Below, piece by piece: positions 57,393 to 64,000 of a DNA stretch of 64,000 nucleotides; the first letter of the stretch is position 1, and every line of letters begins with the position of its first letter. This DNA is from Poecilobothrus nobilitatus. Taxonomy: Eukaryota > Arthropoda > Insecta > Diptera > Dolichopodidae. The position numbers were made by a program, and so were the translations under genes. The stretch is taken from contig OX352774.1 in NCBI GenBank assembly GCA_947095535.1, positions 178,744,200 through 178,808,199 of the forward strand, given 5' to 3'. The notes under the pieces are model-generated. The model was not told where the DNA came from, made no database searches, and saw only the letters and a program-made list of their open reading frames with translations.

Positions 57393-58261
57393 ATAACAGT
57401 TCTTTCGTTTACTTTCATTTTGTGGCCTTTACTGTACTATAGATTTTTATGTAAAAGAAAATCTAATTTGAATTCGTTTTTTTTTTTTGTTTTTTTCAAA
57501 AAAAAATCAAAAATTACATACAAAAAAAAGGTGCTGAAAAGTGCACTGTTTAAATGACGTTACGCTTTATTGTAGAACACAAGTAAAAGAATAAAATGTA
57601 AATGAATTAAAATAGTGAGTGAATGAATGTATAAAAGAATGAATGAATGAATGAAAGAATACGTATATAGTAAAAGAAGAGGATAGTGGGAAATAATGAT
57701 AATTTTATGTAAATTAATATTGTAATTTTGTTTTTCTCTATTTAAGATAAAATAAAAGTAACAAAAAATACCGTTAAAACGTTATGTTAAAATTATAAAA
57801 CATCATGATAATAACTACGAGTATATGTCTATATATAAAAAATATATACATACTTATACTTATAATATTTATTATTAAAACTATTATGGCCATTAATTAA
57901 AAAATAATTTTAATGTTTTTACCATTACTTAGATATTATTATTATGATTACAAGTCATTCAATTCAAAACAATGTAATATTGTTACTCTTTAACCATTAA
58001 ATACAATAAAAAAATATTTATTACTCCCTTGGGTATGCAATTTTACAACAAAAAATGTTTATGGTAATTTTTCGTAATAGCTAAGTGTATTTTAATGTTA
58101 CGTACATTATAAACTGATGGTTTCCTTTCAATTCCAATTAGAAAAAATCTATTACAAATTACTCTTTTATTTTTTAAAGACACAAATTGTGTTTTGTACA
58201 GCTTGAATAGCTTTAAAGTATTTAAATTTTATTATTATATTTTTAAAGTTATGTCAATGCT
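57393..58261. other. Gene-free stretch with AATG microsatellite
   Basis: An imperfect (GAAT)n run lies at about 57615-57660. There are poly-T near 57478-57488 and otherwise simple A/T sequence. No gene seen. Confidence 0.55.
57615..57660. repeat. (GAAT)n microsatellite
   Basis: AGTGAGTGAATGAATGTATA then AAAGAATGAATGAATGAATGA is an imperfect tetranucleotide array. Confidence 0.8.
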
Positions 58262-58396
58262 CAATGAGCTGAATTCATGAAATTCAGCTTGAACTCAAAT
58301 TTTTTTTTTTCAAATAAAAAATACTGTGCACTCGTATAGGTTTAATTGAAAAATTCAGATTGGAGTTTAAGACCAGTTTTATGCATTCGGCCCAAT
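58262..58396. mobile_element. Second copy of the TCGAATGCAT MITE
   Basis: The left arm (GAATTCATGAAATTCAGCTT then GAACTCAAATTT) and the right arm (GGAGTTTAAGACCAGTTTTA then TGCATTCGGCCC) are inverted relative to each other and match the 38283-38410 element in order and length. They are more diverged and the left tip is eroded. TATCGATA occurs just outside at 58417-58424. Confidence 0.55.
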
Positions 58397-60637
58397 ATCA
58401 ATAAAGAGATCGATAATATCGATAATAAGAGCTAGTGAAATATTAAAAGAAATAATATTAAAGGGTTATTATCACTTTTGAAACAAGAGTTTATATAAAT
58501 TTTTAATCAGGAGCATGGTTTTAGATAGTTTTATATTTCATTGACTTAAGTTAATGATTCTTTAGTTATTTAACTATTTCAAAAATATCATTTAGAATTA
58601 TTTAGATCAATAAATTTAAAATAATTGTTCTTCAATTTTACTATTAAACTAGGTTTTAGTTATCATTGCAATATAATCGTATAATCTAAGCAAATATACA
58701 CCAAATAAAAAAACAAATAGGTACTTATAGACCGGATAAAAAACGAATAAAAAACATTGTAAAAAATTTAAATAAAAATAAAATGGGAAAAGGTGAAAAG
58801 ATAATATATAAAATATATAGCTAGGTATATAATATATATATTATTGTATACATATAAATATGATCAGAAGGTGAGAAAATAGCACCCTTAGGAATTATTA
58901 TGCACATTATGTATAATAACTTCTTCTTATTTATGCAAATTGCAATATACTTTAAATTTGTTTATTTTAATTAAATTTAGTATAAGTATGGGAAATTTTT
59001 TCAGTTTTGTTTTACAATATTTAGAAAGTTTTTTCATTTATTAAACCATTTAATAAAAATTAAAAATTTTCGTTCCTGTAATATAATATCAAATATCTGT
59101 TGATAGTTAACAAATATAAATTAGTATTAAAGCGTTGCCAGATTATCATGTGTTATCGGCATAAATTTCTTTAAAGTTTTTTCGTTTTTTTTTTTTGACA
59201 TTCCTTTCTGTCTGATTTTCTTTCCGGCTACCTTATCTTAAGTATCGCCTTTTTTAACGGTAATATAAAAATTTAAAGATCGAGAACTAAAATGTTTGTC
59301 CTTTTTTTTTTAATAGTCAATTTATAATCATAATTTTTACATGGTAGTTTTCATACAATTTTATGAAACAGTTTACAGTTACTATTACCTTTATCCTATC
59401 TGGCAATACAATTAAAATAGATTATATATAATTAGTATTCTATGCAGGTACAGTGAAAGTCTTCGAAGCATGTAACACTCCCATATTATTCACAATAATT
59501 ATAATATTTTATAAAAAGTCCACTAGAAATGGGGCAAGATATTATATAGGTAAGGTTTAAGTAAATGTACATAATAGGTCTACACTACTATTAATTTTTC
59601 TATGTTTTATATTGTAAGAACTAAAGTTCGTATACGTTAAAGTTTTATGATTGATGGTAAAATTTTTTTTTTTTTTGCCTTTGTTTCACTTTTCGTTTTT
59701 GTGTTCTTAATATGTATATTTTTTTTTTTATGTTTGATGTTCAATTTGGATTTGTATATACAAATGTCCTGATTAATTTAATTCCTTAAATTAATCATAA
59801 TTCTTAATAAATCATTTGTCACAAGAGTTTTCTTCTTACGGTTTTTTTTTTTCATATTGTTTATAATACACATTTAAGTGTGTATGTATTCTTTTAATGA
59901 AATTTGTCACCCTAATCATTATATTTTTTTGAAGGATTTGAAGGAATTTTTCTTCTTGGAGGGCAAATTCAAAGGAAATAAAAAATAGCTTTCCAATTAA
60001 GTGTAGATAATTAATTAAAAGATCGTAAAATTAATTCTTTTTGTACTAAAACATCGATTGGTTTTTAATTAAAATTGCGAAAAATTATTTAGAAAAATAA
60101 AAAGAAATTTGAGATTCTTCTTCAGTAAAAGTATTTACGTATCTTAAGAATTAAATATATTTACATTTTTTTATTTGACAGACGAGCATAATTTAAAGAG
60201 AATCAGTAAAACGAAAAACAAGTTTAAAATAAAAGCAATGTTAATAATTTCTTAGCATTGTCGATGTGTTGATATTCTTAGATTATTTGAAATTCCGCTT
60301 TTACCATTTTATATATAAAGAAAATTTCTGTTTTTAGCAGAGAACTTAAGAATGTTATGTTATTTCTAAATGAAGTTTTGAGAGATGCCACTCTTTGGCT
60401 AATCTACTAAATGTATTGAAATTAAAAAAAAAATTTATTTATCAAAAATAATTATTCAAATATTATATCCCATATTTTTTTTTTGTTCCGAAGACATTGT
60501 ATTATTTTTTGTAAATAAAAAGGGTAAAAAGTAAAAAAGAAGTTTTAACTAACTGACCAACTGACTTTAGAGTCAAAAGAAAGTTGCAACATTTTAAACA
60601 GATCCTTAATCAAAATTTGAAATCAATGATTAAAGAA
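58397..60637. other. Gene-free A+T-rich stretch
   Basis: No gene is supported. There are TA-rich runs at about 58800-58860 and poly-T tracts near 59659-59676. No repeat family is recognised. Confidence 0.6.
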
Positions 60638-60648
60638 ATATAAAATTA

Positions 60649-60842
60649 AGGGGCCTCGATGGCCTTATGAGTAAGAACGTATAATACGCTGTAAACAAAA
60701 CCGAGGGAGTGTTGGTTCGAATCTCACACACGTCGTAAGAGTTATTCCCTCTTACGACATTTACAGCCACGTCTGAACAGAAAAGGCTGTGTAATTTTCT
60801 GTCCACATTTATGTGGCAGAGAAATACATAAAAAAAAAATAT
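60649..60842 (+). mobile_element. tRNA-derived SINE, copy 4, with 11-bp target duplication
   Basis: ATATAAAATTA precedes the element (60638-60648) and is repeated after the A-rich tail (60843-60853). The head is GGGGCCTCGATGGCCTTATG with a diverged A box (TGGCCTTATGAG) and B box GGTTCGAATCT (60714-60724). The body keeps GTCGTAAGAG...CTCTTACGAC, TTACAGCCACGTCTGAACAG and AAAAGGCTGTGTAATTTTCT. The perfect target duplication shows retroposition by an endonuclease-encoding LINE partner. All four copies share the same 3' body, so it is one family. Confidence 0.88.
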
Positions 60843-60853
60843 ATATAAAATTA

Positions 60854-63800
60854 GACTAAAATAAATTTCGATAAATTATATGTTACCTTCATTAGCAACA
60901 ACTATAGCTATTCTTCTACTTCTTTAAAACAAAATTCTGAATTAAATAATTTACGATAATTAGAAATTGAAAGAAAAACAAAAAATAGTGCGATGAATTT
61001 AAAAATGTTCATCAGTTTTTTTTTTAAAATGCCATTTTAAATATTGAAGAAAAGAAATATTGGAGAAATTTATAGAGAAGTCATCAATCAGTCAAATGAC
61101 TTATCCCTCATTTCTTTTTTTTTTTTTTTGGTTTTCTCTCTCTCCATCCACAATTCATTAATTTCAATTTTCAAGTGTTAAGTCTTGTATTTTAATCTTA
61201 AGTAAGATGTTTTTTGTTTTATGTTTTTTTTTTTTTATCTGATAATATTTTTAATATCTATAAATAGTCAGCGGTAATTATAGAAAATTTTCAAATGAAT
61301 TTAATTAATGATAAAGTTTTTTTTTGTTTTTTGTCCCTCTTCGAAATAATATCAAGGATATGATAGTGAAATGTTTTTCTTTCAAAATTTTTAGTTTTTA
61401 AATAAGTAGTAGCTAGTTACTTACTTATTAAAAAATCTTCAATATTTCAGTAAAAACAAACTAAAGTATGAAATTTAAGTTCTTCTTTTTAAGTAATATT
61501 AAGTATTTGGAGTTTAATATATCCTTCGTCAAGATTAATTTTTATTTTTTATTTAATTGGGTTTTTTTTTAAAGAGAATCTTTTTGAGATTAAAAGGATT
61601 TGTGTATTTTAAATATAATTATCAAATTGTTCTATTTTTTATTAAGAATTTTTTAAGCTCTTTTGGACTTAAAAATAATGAAAACAAAAACTCATTAATA
61701 GGTAGTAAAATTTGTGAAATTTTCTATTTTTGTTTTTTTTTTAAATAGTGCTTAGCAAAAAAGTAGAAAAAAAGTATTAATGATAGGTGGCACTACTTTA
61801 TAATCTAGGTCATTTTTTTTTTTTTTTTAAATAAAAACTGCCTTAAGAATCGTTTTTTTTACTCTTTAACCTCTGCTTGGCATTAATTTTGTTTTTTCTT
61901 TTTTTGGGAAAAACATTTTGTTTATTTCCCATGAAAAATTTTATAGAAAATTTTTAATTTAAGCTAAAGGAAGCAAACTCATCAAAGCTTTAACAATAAA
62001 AAAAAAAAATTTCTTTTTAAAACTTAGTTCTTTGCCTTAAGGATAATATTAATGTACAATTAAAATTTTTAAAATTTTTTCTTTTTTTCATTATTTTGTT
62101 TATTTCACTTTAACCATTCCCAATCTTAATTTAAATTTAATTTTGTATTTTATAGATATAATTACCGTTTTGTTTTTTTCAAAAACTCAGACCTATACAA
62201 AATATTAGAGGTTTGTTGATAAATTTTCACTCAATTAATGGTCTATTTATATTAATATATAAATTTTCGATTTGATTTTACTTCGAATTTATATTGTCCT
62301 TTTTTTCCTTTTTTTATTCTACCACCGGAACTAATATTGGAAAAATTATCTAGTAGGTACATATCTAGATACACTTATTAAGTACTAGTTTTTTCTTTCA
62401 TTTGCTGATAGCAAAAAAAGTGTGTACCTACTTTTATTCTGTTAGCTTAAAATTCCAAAAACTTTATTAGTAGAAAATGTAAGAGTAGCTGAGCTGGGGA
62501 TGTTAAATGAATGAGAGTATAGTGGGATGAGCAAAAAAAAAAAAAAAAAATTAATTATTCACCAAAAAAAAAAACAAAAAACATTATTTGCATTAAGTTG
62601 TTAAAAAAAAGCATTTTTAGTTATTTTGTTTTGTAGCCTAAAGGATAGTATTAAAAGGATTTAAAATTTCTGTTTTAAATTATATTTTTTTTTTCTTTAG
62701 AGTTAATTTTTTATTAGATTTTTTTTTTCGAACAAAAAAGGATATTTATATTTTTATATCCTTCATTTGATGCAAACAAAAACAGAAATATATTTTAAAC
62801 TTTCCAAAAGGATTTTTTTGGTTTTTGTTTTGAAGGAAAACAATTTTATGTAAAGAGCGTAAGCGTAAAATATTTGGAAAAGAAATAAATTAGACATTTA
62901 ATTTTAATATAATAAATATAGCTGGTGATTCTTTTGGGAATTTTCTTTTTGATTTTTATATTATGTAATACATTTTTTATATATTTTGTGTATATAATAT
63001 ATGCTACAATATGCTACGATTTTATTTAATTTTTTAACAATAGTTAAATTTACCTATATTTCATCTTTAGCATTAATTAATTTGATCTTTGAAATTTTTG
63101 AAACTTTTCCCCTTTTTTACTATTACCTAGGTCTAAACAGTTTTTTCTTGTTTTATCAATTTATTTTTTTTTCTTGTTTATCCCGGTCAATAAACTCTCA
63201 TTCAATTAACATCCTCATCTTCCTTACATTATTTACCATTCAAGTTTTAGAAATGAAAATTTAAGGTAACAGAATAAAAATATGTACCTACACACTTTCT
63301 TGCAAACAAACAAATTAAAATAAAACTAGTACATACTTAACTAAGTCATAATTCATAAATAATAAAATAAAATATTACACAACCATTAATAAAAAAAAAG
63401 AAACTTTTATATATACTGAAAAAAATAAAAAACTGAAACAATAAAAAGAAAAAAAAATAATAATTTAACAGATTTTCCAATCAATTTAACTGATTTTCCA
63501 ATATCAATCGTTTTCTTTGTCAAACAATAATTTAAATTGATTTTTAACCACCTACTGTCACTTCCTTTTCATTTTTCTTGACTCCTAAAAAAAATTTGCA
63601 TTCATTTTAAATGTCATTCGATTCAACAAAGTAAATAAATGAGAAAAATATATTTATTTATATATATCTATATATATATATATATACATTACATATATTT
63701 TCATTTTCTTCGAAATTTTCTTTTTCAGTTTTTCCAATAGTTTTTTTTCCTTTAATTTTCTATCAAATCAAAACAATAAAAAAAAAAATAAAACAGTGAT

Positions 63801-64000
63801 GCAAAACAGGAGTAAAATGTAAAAAACAATTAGAAGTGTCATGAAAAGTTGTAAAGAAGTGACAAATGTGACAAATATATAAAAACGGAAACAACGTGAA
63901 AGAAAAAGATAGAATGATAATACTATTTTAAATTAAGTGATATAAATTTATTATATTTTTTTTTTCTTTTCAATCTACTGAAGAATTTTTATGCATTTTG
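60854..64000. other. Gene-free A+T-rich stretch to window end
   Basis: No gene is supported. Poly-T tracts (about 61117-61131, 61815-61829), poly-A near 62534-62550 and an (AT)n microsatellite at about 63660-63686 occur. ORF 63001-63264 (+) is F/L/I/Y-rich with membrane-like stretches but no recognisable family and is probably chance. Confidence 0.6.
63660..63686. repeat. (TA)n microsatellite
   Basis: A TA run with one interruption (ATCTATA), ending ACATTACATATA. Confidence 0.85.

Noticed and set aside
63001..63264. 87-codon + ORF resembling a membrane protein
   Set aside because: Hydrophobicity is expected from T-rich DNA. There is no domain and no supporting context.
1..64000. CRISPR arrays, operons, riboswitches, bacterial promoters or terminators
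   Set aside because: No regularly spaced direct repeats with unique spacers were found, and composition and retroelements indicate a eukaryotic nuclear genome.

Overview
This window looks like a gene-poor, very A+T-rich piece of an animal nuclear genome, most likely an insect. By eye it is about four-fifths A+T, with hundreds of homopolymer A/T tracts, TA and ATT microsatellites and scattered GTACATA-type words. Nothing prokaryotic is present: there are no Shine-Dalgarno-led ORFs, operons or CRISPR. The longest open frame, about 180 codons, is only the antisense shadow of a decayed retrotransposon. I found no convincing host protein-coding gene and no functional tRNA or rRNA gene. The dispersed repeats with GGACGGACG words and the TATCGATA motifs are reminiscent of flies (Diptera), but I cannot fix the order from sequence alone.

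What the window does hold is a dense record of mobile DNA. (1) Four copies of one tRNA-derived SINE family lie at about 11.4, 25.2, 47.2 and 60.65 kb, all on the + strand. (2) A 5'-truncated, internally deleted non-LTR retrotransposon (53375-54806) has an 11-bp target-site duplication. (3) A PIF/Harbinger-type element (9603-10226) has TTA target duplications and still carries a scrap of transposase. (4) There are several mariner-like MITEs. (5) There is a group of foldback-like elements, whose inverted arms are built from short tandem variants of a word: 17429-17777, 30272-31338, 33343-34071 and 46220-46622, all sharing an AAAATC core, plus two others at 41862-42608 and 55376-55951. (6) Two longer dispersed non-coding families occur. 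Family 1 is at 16334-17173, 48001-49282 and 51555-52350. Family 2 is at 28958-29745 and again nested inside a family-1 copy at 48221-49055.

Outside the repeats, the sequence is consistent with a giant intron or intergenic desert. A strong juxtaposed 3'/5' splice signal at 37957|37958 is a candidate recursive-splicing (ratcheting) point on the + strand. Three ORF-like pieces (9361-9541 minus, 57189-57392 minus, 52336-52662 plus) are the only sequences I would test as possible exons or gene relics. A perfect 42-bp inverted repeat at 38641-38756, extended by a tandem copy, is the most striking pure structure.

The most novel candidate is the AAAATC foldback group. The member at 30272-31338 has a clean 8-9-bp target duplication and a possible FLYWCH-like coding relic between its arms, which would link these simple-sequence arms to a Mutator-like transposase. 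That link is inference.
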